DNA from: Nectonema munidae
Taxonomy: Eukaryota > Nematomorpha > Nectonematoida > Nectonematidae
Length of the DNA: 64,000 nucleotides
Direction of reading: 5' to 3'
Assembly (NCBI GenBank): GCA_030549495.1
Contig: JAUIRK010001048.1
Coordinates: forward strand, 180,586-244,585
Position 1 is the stretch's first letter. Each line of letters starts with the position of its first letter. This document shows, piece by piece, positions 54,060 to 64,000 of the stretch. The notes under the pieces are model-generated. The model worked only from the letters and a program-made list of their open reading frames with translations. It was not told the origin of the DNA and did not search any database. The position numbers were made by a program, and so were the translations under genes.

Positions 54060-54580
54060 CATAAATACCAGAGCAGGTGGTAAGTAAGAAAAAGAAATCA
54101 ATCTTTTGACAATACTATTCGATTTGAAATACTCTTTATCAGATAAACCACTTTGGTAAACCTCATTACAAAAAACGAAAAAACATCATTATATTTTTCC
54201 GTTTTTAAAAACACTCAAACACCCATTTGTAGCTTTGAAATCATTTATATTTTTTTCTTTTGCCATCGTTCTGGCTTTTTCTTGAATCATCACAACAGAA
54301 ATAGGAACATTTTTAGCTCTCATGGCACAAAACCACTCATAAACAGATAAATTAATAAGATCGTTGAAAGATGAGTGTATATTTAATGTTTTGGATTCTC
54401 AACTTTGCCCTGAGTTCTAAAGTTCTTTTACATTCTCCTTATTTTAGATAATATTTTGAATTTGAGTTTTGCCTAATCCAAATTCTTTAGCTAATTCGTA
54501 ACAAGGATGACCATCCTTATTTTTTTCAATCACTTCTAACTTTTCTTTCAAACTTAAGGACGTGTGTTTAGTATTATTGG
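54060..54580 (-). mobile_element. pogo/Tigger transposase N-terminal relic
   Basis: Minus strand: a psq/CENP-B N-type helix-turn-helix (SLKEKLEVIEKNKDGHPCYE, then LAKEFGLGKTQIQNII, about 54560-54440). Next comes a Tc5/CENP-B HTH (EWFCAMRAKNVPISVVMIQE, KARTMAKEKNINDFKATNG, about 54340-54190). The DDE domain is missing, and a stop and at least one frameshift interrupt it. Confidence 0.7.
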
Positions 54581-54741
54581 CGAAAAAAATAGAAATTAGT
54601 TCAATAAGCTCTAAATTAGTAAAATAAAATAACTTGAATTACTTTTAAGAAAATAGATCCATATTATAAAAGAAAATTAAAAACAAGGAAAATGCATTTC
54701 TTTATAAAATATTTAAATTTGAAAAATATTTTACATTCTAT

Positions 54742-54949
54742 CATTTCAAACAATTGAGCCTCAATGGTTGTTACGGTGTACCTCACAGCTTAACAGTTGA
54801 AGGTCAGGGGTTCGATCCCCAAGGCTCCCGACTCTAAAAACAAATTCACAAAAACTGTGATTAACCATCTTAAGCATAATGCGGGCATATAGCCTTATGG
54901 CTGAAAGTGCTTTGATATCTCCAACTAACCAACCAACCATTTCAAACAA
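54742..54949 (+). mobile_element. tRNA-derived SINE with LINE-like tail and 12-bp TSDs
   Basis: The body (54754-54937, about 184 bp) is flanked by perfect 12-bp target-site duplications CATTTCAAACAA (54742-54753 and 54938-54949). The head folds like a tRNA: GAGCCT near the start pairs with AGGCTC 60 nt later, and CAGGGGTTCGATCCCC is a canonical pol III B box. A non-tRNA body follows, then AAAGTGCTTTGATATCTCC and an (AACC)n tail. That tail matches the LINE 3' end in QPCTL intron 3 (AAAGTGCTTTGACATCTCC plus a CCTA tail). This implies mobilisation by that LINE clade. Perfect TSDs suggest a fairly recent insertion. A different head from the tRNA-Ile-like SINEs. Confidence 0.85.
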
Positions 54950-56298
54950 AATGAGCTAAGCTATTATAAAAAAGCAAAATATTATGATTGGTTTTATCTA
55001 GATGAAGAAATTTATACAAAAACTGTGGCGTAACTAGAATAGGAGCAATTGTCATTAATGAGAGTAAAAAAATAAATTTGAAAATAGGAATATTCGCATT
55101 ATCTACAATCATTCTGATCTTTAGTAACATTCAAATATAAATATTGGAAGAGTGAAAATCACTTTCAGCATTCTATATGAAGAATTTTATAAGTGAAAAA
55201 ACGAAATTTGTAATTCTAGAACAAAAATATTTCAGTGGGGCCTACAATTAAATATAAGTGTCTTGGCGCAGCACATAGTTATATAAAATGCCTCCAGAGC
55301 TTGCCAAGCTTCTAATAAATAATATATCTATATTAATTAAATATTAGAAAAAGTAAAAAAATGAATAAAAAAAAGAAGAGGGATTAAATTAGTGTCTAAA
55401 ATTAATATTTGTATTTAAAATTTTCTAAAGGAAGACTTGTGATTTATTTTTTTGTGAAATAATTATTTTCTGCCACTCCTTTTTCGCTATGTTCTTCAAT
55501 CATTTTTTTTTCTGGGTAAAACGTTTTTACTATATATAATATGTTAGAACAATTTTCTAGGATTTGATTGCGTATAGTCTAGTATTACAAATTCGTTCAC
55601 TCTATTAGTAACTTCTTATTTTTTTTACCTTATTCATATAAGTTTAACTTTTTTTAAAAATATTGTTCACCGATGAACACAATTCTAGAGAAGCCATCTG
55701 CCCCTTCTTTACTTAGAAAAACATCTATCATAAGAACTGTTCAACTAATTGAATTATTTGTCGACCATATAATTCATGTGTTTTTCAATACAGAGTAGTT
55801 TGCCTTATAGAATTTTTGAATCACCTAAATTTCTCAAATTTCAATAAGGTGATGATTCTAAGGGTGAATTTATAACTATAAAGATGCAAATAGTGAAACA
55901 TTGGACGAGACAGACAGGATGAAAATAATTAAAAAAAAAAATACATCAACAAAAAGGTATGACCTCGAGCAATGCACATGATTAAAATTAAAAATCAATA
56001 TGCACTCTGGTAATGACAGTTTTCATATACTGTAGTATTTAGTGGAGCTTATCAACAGAACCATCTAAATCAATTCCTGCATCACGTTCTTTTTCAATGG
56101 ACAGTAGTGCGATGTTACTCAATCTAGCACTGGTCATAAAATTTTTGAGAAATGTTTTAACTAGTTTCATTTTAGAAAAGTTTCTTTCCCAAAAATTTTT
56201 AGAAAGATTTTATTTTATTACTTAACTGGTGTGAATAACAAAATTGTGTTTTTGGTTGTTTTATATTATTTTTAAATTTTCAGAGAAGGGTTGTACAT
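54950..56298. other. Gene-free AT-rich stretch
   Basis: Nothing coding. CTGTGGCGTAACTAGAATAG at 55022 resembles a hAT-type end, and the dispersed repeat at 55290 lies here. The rest is featureless. Confidence 0.5.
55290..55320 (+). repeat. Dispersed repeat, copy 2
   Basis: ATGCCTCCAGAGCTTGCCAA then GCTTCTAATA; see the copy at 16071-16103. Confidence 0.6.
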
Positions 56299-56402
56299 CA
56301 AGGGCGGATACAGGGGGTGGATTGGGTGGCTAGCCACCCACCCTCTTTGTGCTGAAGTTCTATATCATATAGCCAAATACTTGAAAAGATATCTATCTAA
56401 AC

Positions 56403-57379
56403 CAGTGGTTCCCAACCTTTTTGACGCTCCGTACCCCTAAAAAATTTTAATTTTTTTTTGCACCCCTTACAGTTTATGTAATGAAAATTTACAAATTTAT
56501 TTAAAAGAAAAGTTGAAATATAAAAACAACAAAAATTTGCATAATCATTTTTTATGAGGTACTATATTAACAAAAATGAAATATATGGAAATAAAATGAA
56601 ACAATCTGCATTCAAACAACTTCCATTTTAAAAAATAGTTCAATTTTTTATTCTCTTTTAAAAAGCTAATAATTTTATAAAGTCCATCTCAAAATTAATG
56701 ACTATTTTGCTCCTGTTTTTTGCATATGAGTTTTTTAAAACGTGGTACTTTGCTACTGATAGCAATTCGCATATCTGCTTGTGCACCCATGCGATTTCTA
56801 GATTTAGTCTTTATTGACAAAAGGGTACTAAATCCGTACTCGCACAAGTAAGTTGTCACAAATGGAATAAGCATACTTTGTACTTTTTTATAAAGTCTTG
56901 GAAACATCTCCATTGCCGAGCACCAATATTGTTCCAAAGTTTTGCTTTCAAACTGCATTTCAAAAACTTAGTTTGTGCGCAATTCAATAAGATCATCTTT
57001 CAACGTTTCATCATTCGGCATATAATCCAAATTAAAAGAATATGGATTTATTATCCATTTTTCAGAGGCTTCTAGATTACCCACTTTAAAATATCCACCA
57101 AATGACTTGGATAATATTTCCAAATGGTTACCAATTTCTTCTCGAACACTTGGAATTAAGGACTCATCTTCATCGGTCGTTTCTTCGAGTGATGGAAAAT
57201 TTAAAAGATTATCTTTTCAACTAGTCGACGACAGAGATGTAACTTTTCTTTGAAAGCATTTAATTTTTCACTTTTATATATATATATTTTTTTTATATTT
57301 GCTTAAAAACTAAAGTTTAGACACTTCTTATATTTAAATGTAGTACTTCGTACCCCCTGAGGTAAAGCGTCCCACCCTG
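56403..57379 (-). mobile_element. Nested hAT element (ZBED5/FAM200-like C-terminus)
   Basis: The left end CAGTGGTTCCCAACCTTTTT is a textbook hAT terminus; the right end (reverse complement CAGGGTGGGACGCTTTACCT) is a weaker partner. The minus strand from about 57220 to 56695 encodes the C-terminal part of a SCAND3/ZBED5-type transposase: KWIINPYSFNLDYMPND, then LEQYWCSAMEMFPRLYKKVQ, LIPFVTTYLCEYGFSTLLSI and KTKSRNRMG. It ends in KQEQNSH, the usual family ending. One stop breaks it; the N-terminal two thirds are absent, so it is an internally deleted copy. Confidence 0.75.
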
Positions 57380-57443
57380 TGCGCCTTATATTGTCGTTAT
57401 ATTATATTATATTATGTTGAGTGTTGACTTATATTGGCGATGC

Positions 57444-59185
57444 TGTAATGTTCTGTACAAAGCAACAGATAGCACTGCGAGGTCACAGAGTAGAATTTAG
57501 TGAATCTCTATTAGCAATGTAGGAAATTTCGTCGCACTCCTACTGTTGAATGCAAAAACGTGCCCAGAACTGAATGACCACCTGGTATTCGGTCCTGCCA
57601 ACTCTCGATACACGAGTAAGACAATTCAGAACGATGTTATACATGTTGCTGCTGATATCATCCGAGACAACTTCAGAGAATGTATCAGAAAATGTCCTCA
57701 CTTTTCTATAATAGCCGATGAAACTACCTCGAATGGACGTGAAATTTTATCTGTGTGCCTCAGGATACTTGACTTTGTTGATGATGCTTCAAAGCCAAGA
57801 AAGCGGGAAGTGTTGTTAGATTTAGTTCATCTTGAAAGGACAACCTGTGTGGAAATAGCTGTAGTTATCAAAGAATCCTTAAAAAAAATCGGATCGACCT
57901 TAGTCACTGCCGTGGCCAGGCTTATGACACTACAGCTTCGATGAGTTCTGAGAGAGTTGGCGTTCAAGTTGAAATTTTAAAGATTGCCCCTGACGCTCAA
58001 TTCCAAGGATATTGCCTTCATTCCTTAAATCTTGTTATTTGTCATGCATGCAAAATATCATCAATACACAATATGATGGACACATGCCGTGAGCTTTACA
58101 ACTTCTTCGACAATTCACCCAAGCGGCAACGCTTTTTTAAGATCATTATTGATTCACTGTCACCAGATATAAGAAAAACAAAGCTGAAGAACCTGTGTAA
58201 AACCGGTTGGATCGAACGGCACACGACATTTGAAACTATTTTTCAACTATATGAATACATAGTTGCTACTCTGAATGAAATCTGTCAGCCGACCAAAGAT
58301 AAGAGATTCTATCCAAACAACGATGCTTGGAACTGGGATTCCTCCACTAGAACAAGGGCTAATGGTCTTCGTCATACGCTCGTGGACTTCGGACACATTG
58401 TAAGCTTTGTCATTGCCAAGGAGATGTTGAAACCACTGCGTCCAGTCGTGACTGCATTACAAGGTTCCCGTATGGAGGTGTACCTAGGATTCCAGAAAAT
58501 AGAACAGGTTATGTCAACATATCAAGACATACGATTAGAAGTAGACGTCTGGTTTGATCGTGTATATCGTAAAGTGCTAGAACTAAGTAGTCTTGTTGGC
58601 TCACGTGAACAGAGACCAAGGATCTGTAAGAAACAAACGATGAGAGATAACCATCCATCAGATACAGTTTTCGACTACTGGAAGAGAACTTTGGTTATTC
58701 CATTCCTTGATACTACCTGCAGTGAACTGAGATATCGTTTCAGTGATGACAAACGTGCCCATTATGAACTATGCTGTCTCGTTCCAGAAGTGATTCTCCA
58801 GAAGACCAAAGAAACATTACCAAAGTTGACTGAAAATCTGCATGACAAATGGTTTCATGTTTTACCATTACCTGGTGCTCTTGATAGCGAGATGTTTCGC
58901 TGGTTAAATTACTGGATGAACAAAGGCACCATAGGCGACATATCTGTGACATCTCTCCTGGCCAACAATGCTGATGAAATGTTCTTTCCAAATGTGAGAG
59001 AACTTCTCAAAATACTAACCGTCCTTCCAATCGGTAGGACTGAAGCAGAACGGTCATTTTCCTGTGTTAAGAGGATACACACGTGGCTGAGAACGACTAT
59101 GAATACAGAACGACTGTCGGATCTTGCAGTAATCGCCATGAATGGCATGGGTATACAACCTAAGACTAAGGAGATATGTAAATAG
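57444..59185 (+). pseudogene. hAT transposase, DUF4371 plus dimerisation domain, nearly open
   Basis: Two overlapping open stretches, 57546-57944 and 57941-59185 (132 and 414 codons), separated by what looks like one frameshift near the A-run at about 57880-57900. Earlier codons (FCTKQQIALRGH, about 57446) show the domain begins further 5'. Motifs: IIADETTSNGREILSVCLR (RNase H-like core), CRGQAYD (about 57913), FQGYCLHSLNLV, KTGWIERHTTFETIF, and the C-terminal PIGRTEAERSFSCVKRIHTW then MNTERLSDLAVIAMNG. It ends at NG..., as the family does. The N-terminal zinc-finger part (TTF/THAP type in relatives) is not found. The long open frame marks it as one of the youngest transposase copies here. 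Possible domestication cannot be excluded but is not indicated. Confidence 0.75.
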
Positions 59186-59707
59186 TTTCTCTCTAGATAC
59201 CCACGCCGTATCCAGGCATCCACACTTTTTGACCCTAAACTAACCTACTATCTGCAGTACACGTTTGTTCAGACGAACAATATCAAGCCTTACCATAAAT
59301 AACGTATTAAGGCCTACAATTATACTTTGCTGGTTTGTCTTTTGCAATTTGCGCGTTAAAAATATTGCATTTTTTGAAAAGTTTTATTCTTTTGTTATCA
59401 TTCTTCAAATTCGGCTCTCAGATTCTCGATAAAAGTAAAAATATAGTGAGCCCAGTAATCATGGAAAAGTCAATCTCTGGCCCTGTTTATCAATATTGAA
59501 TTGTTAGCCATGCCTACGTCTAATCGGTAACTATGGTTGTCTACACCTGGCCTCATGTTCCTCAAACGGAGAGCGTTGTTAAAACTTTGGGTTCATTTAG
59601 GATGAATTTTTGAACCAAAAACAATATAGTAAATGTTTGAACCTCCAAAAATTTGAACCATAATTTTAATTATCCACCTCCCATAGAAATTTTCTAGATC
59701 CGCCACT

Positions 59708-59796
59708 GTACACATACGTGGACGCTAGGGAATTTTTAGTTCAACAAAAAAATATTACCCTTTGTTATAAAGTAGGGAATACAATTTTATTGAAAT
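59708..59796. other. Spacer between the hAT and piggyBac relics
   Basis: No features beyond AT-rich sequence. Confidence 0.5.
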
Positions 59797-60990
59797 CTAA
59801 AAACAGCACAATTTAGAAGTATGGAAAAGCTTGAAATGCCCATCATCAATACATAAAGCGACATCACAAGTTTCACATATCACTCTGGTTCTTCTTCCGC
59901 ATGAAGATATAACATAACTTGATACTTTATCTATGTGTTTTGGCCAGTGTTTTCTTCTATGGAGCCTTACACTTTCATCCACTCTTACAGTGCTTTGAGG
60001 ACCTTTTATCGCTCAGATATGACAAAGTAACGCTTCTTAAAAACTACAACAAATCGTGGTTTTTGTTATCATTTGACATCTTATACAACATAAAAGAAGA
60101 ACACGAGCGTAGATAGTAGATTGGTAAAATGTGGCCACCATTACCATTTTTTGATTTTATATGAATCCTATAACATGCAATTATGGAATCTAAAAGATCC
60201 ACACCGCCCGTATTCATATTATATTCTTTTATCAAATTTGGTTGCTCTATTTGAGTATGTTGTCTCTTGGATGAGCTTCAACGCTTGACTTTACTTATTT
60301 GATGTATACCTTGAAAATTCGAAATCATTGTAACGTCTGAATTATCTAGCCATCGTACTACATTGATTCTTGTAACTTTATTCTGTTCAACACAATAACT
60401 TCCTCTGTTCATTAGTTTATTATCAAGTGGAGTTCGAGAAAGTCTGCCTCTTCTTGCCGTACATGTAACAGGTAGGGCTATTTTTTTGCAAATTCGATAC
60501 CAGTCTACACGAACTGAATCAATTATTGAAAAAAACTGCAGAGTTCTTGAAATTCGGTATTTGAAAACACATTTGTTAGATAATTCTATCGCTCAAAAAC
60601 TTTCCTGGTGTTCCAGAAACACCTTTAGCCCCAGAGTATCATATGATATAGAAATCCTGTTTTTCCAGAAAGCACAAAATTTTTGTATCCAAAACGTACT
60701 GTCTTAGTTCTTATGGTTTGCTTTGCAGAAAGACGTCCTGCGTAATGAAGGTATCATTTGTTAATCAATGGAATAATCTGTGTCAAAGAAACCAAATTGT
60801 TTCAAATGATCATTTACAAGATAATTAAAAGGTCTAACTTTCGAGAAGGGATCTTCCTTATTTATTCTCTCATTATCTGCAAGGTGGATACATGATTTGA
60901 TATTTTCAAAATGATTTCTAGATATTACGCTAAAGATTGATGTTGTGTTTACATCTCCTGAACTTTCCCAATACATACGCAATCTCGTAA
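59797..60990 (-). mobile_element. piggyBac transposase relic (PGBD2/3-like)
   Basis: Minus strand. It starts with MRMYWESSGDVNTTSIFSVI, RNHFENIKSCIHLADN and KVRPFNYLVNDHLKQFGFFD (60982-60761). Then VRFGYKNFVL (about 60690), MIKEYNMNTGGVDLLDSIIA (60235; the YN--tGGVDllD motif). The C-terminal Cys-rich end is HWPKHI .. CETCDVALCIDDGHFKLFH (59982-59797). The order and spacing fit one element of about 1.2 kb coding length, broken by several frameshifts and stops; the N-terminus is missing. Confidence 0.78.
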
Positions 60991-62351
60991 TTTATATAAT
61001 CCACTAAAAAAGAGAACACCGAAAAAAAATTTTTTCAGGAGCTCTTCAGTAAAGTTGAAGTTACTGTTGTTTTTAACTTTTTTTGGGATATCTTAGAGTT
61101 TCATGGATAATATAGGATTTAAAATGCTTGAACAGGCGAAATTCCTGAAAATATGTCAACTATGATTTGCTCAGCTTTTTTTGCTCTTCGTTCAAAAATT
61201 GTGATAAAGGTTTTTTGAAAGGCTCAAGATTTCCTGCAAAATTTTCGTTTTCATCCAATTCATGTTTTGACAATATTTGTGATAGAAAAACAAGTTCATC
61301 AATTTTTTCATGCATCGGATAGCCTTTCAGAGCAGTCTAATTTTTTTTTAGTTTTTGTTGAAGCTCTATAATATTTTCTGATAGACTTTTCTTCCTTAAA
61401 AATTATTATAAAAGGCAAATCATTGCAAAATATTAAAAGTTAAACATTTTTTCATTTTTTAGGAGGAAGAAATGGAACAACAGAAAATTAAGGAATGATT
61501 TTTTCATTCAATAAAATTCCCCATTTTTTTATTGTTAATTGATATCTTTACCCTTTTTCTACACATAATTTGTAGATGGTGGGCATATATTTGAAGTGAG
61601 AAAGAAGGAGCTATATATAAGTCCTCATTCATTGTTGACCTTAAGCTTAATAAGACCGGGGTTAAAGTTTACATTAAGCTTAATTAAGAATGAAATAGAA
61701 TAGACAAGAGAGGAGTAAGAATTCAGAAAAATTTGTTGTCTTTTTTGGAAGACTCTTGAAAGTCTGCCCCCTCCAATAATTTCAAGGATGTGCGCCCCTG
61801 AATCAACCACATTTTTTTCATATAAATATCGCAGGGTGTCTAGTAGACTCTTTTTCTTCAAAACATTCACTATATAAACTCTCCAACCTTCAGTTATTTG
61901 TTTTCAGTTGTTTTATCTATCAGACAAATATCCTTTCATCAATTCCTGTAGTATGCCTGATAGACCAGTTTATTTTCAAATTAAAAGCATATTCGCCCCT
62001 TCCCAATAATTTTGGATTTTTCAAACTAATGTATATGCGATATGCAAATTAAATTAAAATATTTTCGCTGGAAGTAGTATTTAAATTTCATCAATTTTGT
62101 AAAAAAAAATATAAAATAGTCTCATAAATTTAGGTATGCGCTGAATACACTATTTTAAATGATTACTTGAATATTTGGTTTCCCCTGGTATTTCCAGACC
62201 AGTAACTCTGAAAATTGGAAGAAAAAAAAATTCGTCCCCAATAATTTTGAGGATGTGCGCCCCTGAGCTCAAATTCGCATTATTATATCAATGAAGTGGA
62301 AAAGAGGAATAGATATTAAATATTCATTCTAAAACTTAACTTAAAACGAGA
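60991..62351. other. Non-coding, with CGCCCCTGA repeat modules
   Basis: No exon seen. From about 61760 a degenerate module recurs: CCCCCTCCAATAATTTCAAG then GATGTGCGCCCCTGA at 61772-61801; CGCCCCTTCCCAATAATTTT at 61994; CCCCAATAATTTTGAGGATG then TGCGCCCCTGA at 62236-62266. Further pieces (GTACGCCCCTCGG, 62440; GACGCCCCTTCC, 62709) are inside the next element. Confidence 0.5.
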
Positions 62352-62818
62352 AAAGTAATATGGAAAGTCTGCTCACAAACCACACAAGACAATTCAAAAT
62401 TATTTGTGGAGTGACATTGCCTTCCCCCTTTCCCAGCATGTACGCCCCTCGGTCATATATATCTAAGGAAAACTATTTTTAATTATGAGATATTTTCGTG
62501 GGCCAGAAAACTTTTTCAAACAGGGATGAGAAATAATATAGTTTATAGGCTGTTTACTATAATAATATAACTTATACTTGTCTCCCTTAACCGGCTAAGT
62601 AGCAGATAGGACACGACTTTTTGAATTTCTATTGATCATTGGTATTATTGAACGGATTTATAGGTTGGAAACCTTGTCTGGAGTATTACACATATAAATC
62701 AGAAGTGACGCCCCTTCCATGTGATTTCAAGCGGGTGAAAATGCCCTTCGTTTCACATTCAATTTTATATCTCATGAGAGACTTGTTTGGCTTGTGAGCA
62801 GACTTTCCATATTACTTT
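62352..62818. mobile_element. 467-bp inverted-repeat element upstream of ATF4-like gene
   Basis: 37-nt arms at 62352-62388 and 62782-62818 match at 35 of 37 when one is reverse-complemented; the core reads GTAATATGGAAAGTCTGCTC. The interior shows weaker internal complementarity and the CGCCCC modules found just upstream. No coding capacity. It ends 158 nt before the inferred start codon of the bZIP gene, so it sits in its promoter or 5' UTR. Confidence 0.75.
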
Positions 62819-62976
62819 ACTTCCTAATATGCTTTGCATCCTATCATGTAGCTTTAAAACTTGTCATTAAAATGGTTTCTTTTCGATTTAGGTCTAATTT
62901 AACAAAATGCATTCTTTCCTTCTTTTTCTTCAATTTCTTTTGTCGTATGAGTTTGATATCCTTGAAATTTGCTTCG

Positions 62977-63772
62977 ATGGCGGAGGTAGAAGAAAACAGT
63001 ACGATGCTTCATTGTCAATCAAATGAGGCGTCTTCAAACGGTTCGCATTACTTTTGCTTTTTAAATTTTTTACTATACTCTTTCTTTAGGTTTCCTCATT
63101 TCTTCACCATATGAAGATTCTTCGCATCTTTCAAATGAAGTTTTTATTAAAAATAATGTAAATATTACAAGCATACATCATCCAAATGAATACAATTATA
63201 ATAAAAGTTCCAGTCCTATTGATAATAATCAACACTCGTATAACTTCATTCCTCAAATATCTCCACCTTTTTTTCTCGAAGAAGACTTGAACAAAGAAGT
63301 AGTAGACGAAGATCTCTTCGCTGATAATTTGTTTTTTGATCATCATTATAGTCTCGGTGCCGAATTAAGAAGTGAGTCGTCGTCCTTCCTCAAACATTTG
63401 GAATCTGAAATAAGTATTCCTGAAAATGAGAAATCTGTGTATTCAAATCCTTCTATATCACCCGCTAACTCTGATGGAACGTCTATTTATTCCCTCTCTT
63501 TCGGAGACAAAGATGAAAATCTTGAAAGTCTGGATGAAGATGATGGAAAGAGCGAGCCTTTGAATTCCAAAGAAAAGAAACGCATTGACAATAAGAAAGC
63601 AGCGGCCAAGTATCGTATGCGTAAGAAACAAGAACAGCATGAGATTGCTGTAAAAGAGGTGAAGTACATGGAGACCAACATTATGCTTAAGACCGAAATC
63701 AAAATGCTTAAAAAGCAAATACAGTCACTTCAAAGTATATACCTCACTCTATCGGCTAGTAAATCTTTTTAG
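62977..63772 (+). CDS. ATF4: ATF4-like bZIP transcription factor, 2 exons
   Basis: Exons 62977-63040 and 63090-63772, with a 49-nt intron (GTTCGC..TTTCTTTAG), give 747 nt and 248 aa. The C-terminal bZIP has a basic region at residues about 183-204 (KKRIDNKKAAAKYRMRKKQE), whose N-K-x-A-A-x-x-Y-R-x-(R/K)-K pattern is that of ATF4/ATF5 and Drosophila crc (human NKTAATRYRQKKR). A zipper to about residue 242 follows (heptads through MLKTEIKMLKKQIQSLQSIY). The N-terminal 180 residues are acidic and Ser/Asn-rich, as expected of an activation domain (EEDLNKEVVDEDLFADNLFF). ANSDGTSIYS may be a degenerate beta-TrCP site. ATF4 proteins drive amino-acid and ER-stress genes as dimers. I chose the ATG at 62977 (CGATGG context); an in-frame ATG 30 nt upstream (62947, MSLISLKFAS) is the alternative. 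ATF4 subtype by motif, not by alignment. Confidence 0.82.
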
Positions 63773-63825
63773 CGGTGAGATGCTTTATACTCACTTCTTT
63801 TATTGGTTTTATGTTTTTATTTCTT

Positions 63826-63831
63826 AATAAA
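63826..63831 (+). terminator. Poly(A) signal of the ATF4-like gene
   Basis: AATAAA 54 nt after the stop codon, followed by a T-rich stretch. The remaining 169 nt of the window show nothing identifiable. Confidence 0.7.
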
Positions 63832-64000
63832 GTTGTAAAAATTACCTTTAACTATGCCTACCCGGATGAGTTGTAAATTCACAGAGTTTAAAAATCTTTC
63901 ATTTTGCGAAATTTTATTCCAAAATTTAAACTACAAAATCTCTTCTGCCTCTATACACTCCGGCTGAAACTAATTTCTATGAAGGGGGGATGTCTGAGTT

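Larger units (their letters stand above)
56299..59707 (+). mobile_element. DUF4371-type hAT transposon (ZMYM1/THAP12-like)
   Basis: Left end CAAGGGCGGATACAGGGGGT and right end (reverse complement CAGTGGCGGATCTAGAAAAT) are matching hAT termini. The 8-bp flanks (TTGTACAT; TACACATA) are only loosely similar. The coding region runs on the plus strand from about 57444 to the stop at 59185. A second hAT element (56403-57379) has inserted into the 5' part. Overall about 3.4 kb including the insert. Confidence 0.7.

Noticed and set aside
54761-54949. Minus-strand 62-codon frame as a gene, and the SINE head as a true tRNA gene
   Set aside because: The frame is the antisense of the SINE. The head lacks a well-paired T stem and anticodon arm and is followed by SINE body and tail, so it is not a functional tRNA.
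62794-63114. 106-codon frame through the ATF4 first exon as a separate protein
   Set aside because: It reads through the 49-nt intron. Splicing at 63040/63090 joins the exon in phase to the bZIP frame and explains both halves.

Overview
The window is AT-rich animal DNA with spliced genes, AATAAA poly(A) signals and dense transposon debris. The gene set (TATDN1, a membrane-anchored glutaminyl cyclase, TFG, an ATF4-type bZIP), the hAT, piggyBac and pogo relics and the C/A-rich non-LTR elements fit an arthropod. A caligid copepod is my best guess, but the sequence alone does not prove it.

Layout. 1-11661: a homogeneous satellite of about 54.5 tandem copies of a 214-bp unit, running off the left edge and ending sharply on the right. 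11662-14848: non-coding, with a cluster of short inverted-repeat elements whose better copies are bounded by TTAA (piggyBac-like MITEs). 14849-15790: an intronless TATDN1-type nuclease gene (+). 17673-32958: a complete seven-exon QPCT/QPCTL glutaminyl cyclase (+), whose introns hold a LINE 3' end, a 54-bp minisatellite, tRNA-Ile-like SINE pieces and several MITEs. 32959-38503: intergenic, with one nearly identical sequence of about 95 bp present twice. 38504-47054: a complete seven-exon TFG gene (-), with a broken hAT transposon in its last intron and a MITE plus a second hAT relic in the intron before. 47055-62351: no host gene found. This part holds two convergent LINE fragments, a piggyBac and a pogo/Tigger relic, one well-preserved SINE with perfect target-site duplications, a nearly readable DUF4371-type hAT element with another hAT inside it, and a second piggyBac relic. 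62352-62818: a 467-bp inverted-repeat element just upstream of a two-exon ATF4-like bZIP gene (62977-63772, +).

The four host genes act in unrelated processes: DNA degradation, N-terminal pyroglutamate formation in the Golgi, ER-exit-site organisation, and stress transcription. They do not form a functional cluster. I rebuilt the multi-exon models by reading splice sites and checking phase. QPCTL (1143 coding nt), TFG (1368) and ATF4-like (747) each stay in one frame from ATG to stop. I see no prokaryote-type operon, CRISPR array or tRNA/rRNA gene. The least expected signals are the satellite, the TTAA-MITE cluster, and the SINE whose tail matches the 3' end of a LINE in the QPCTL intron.
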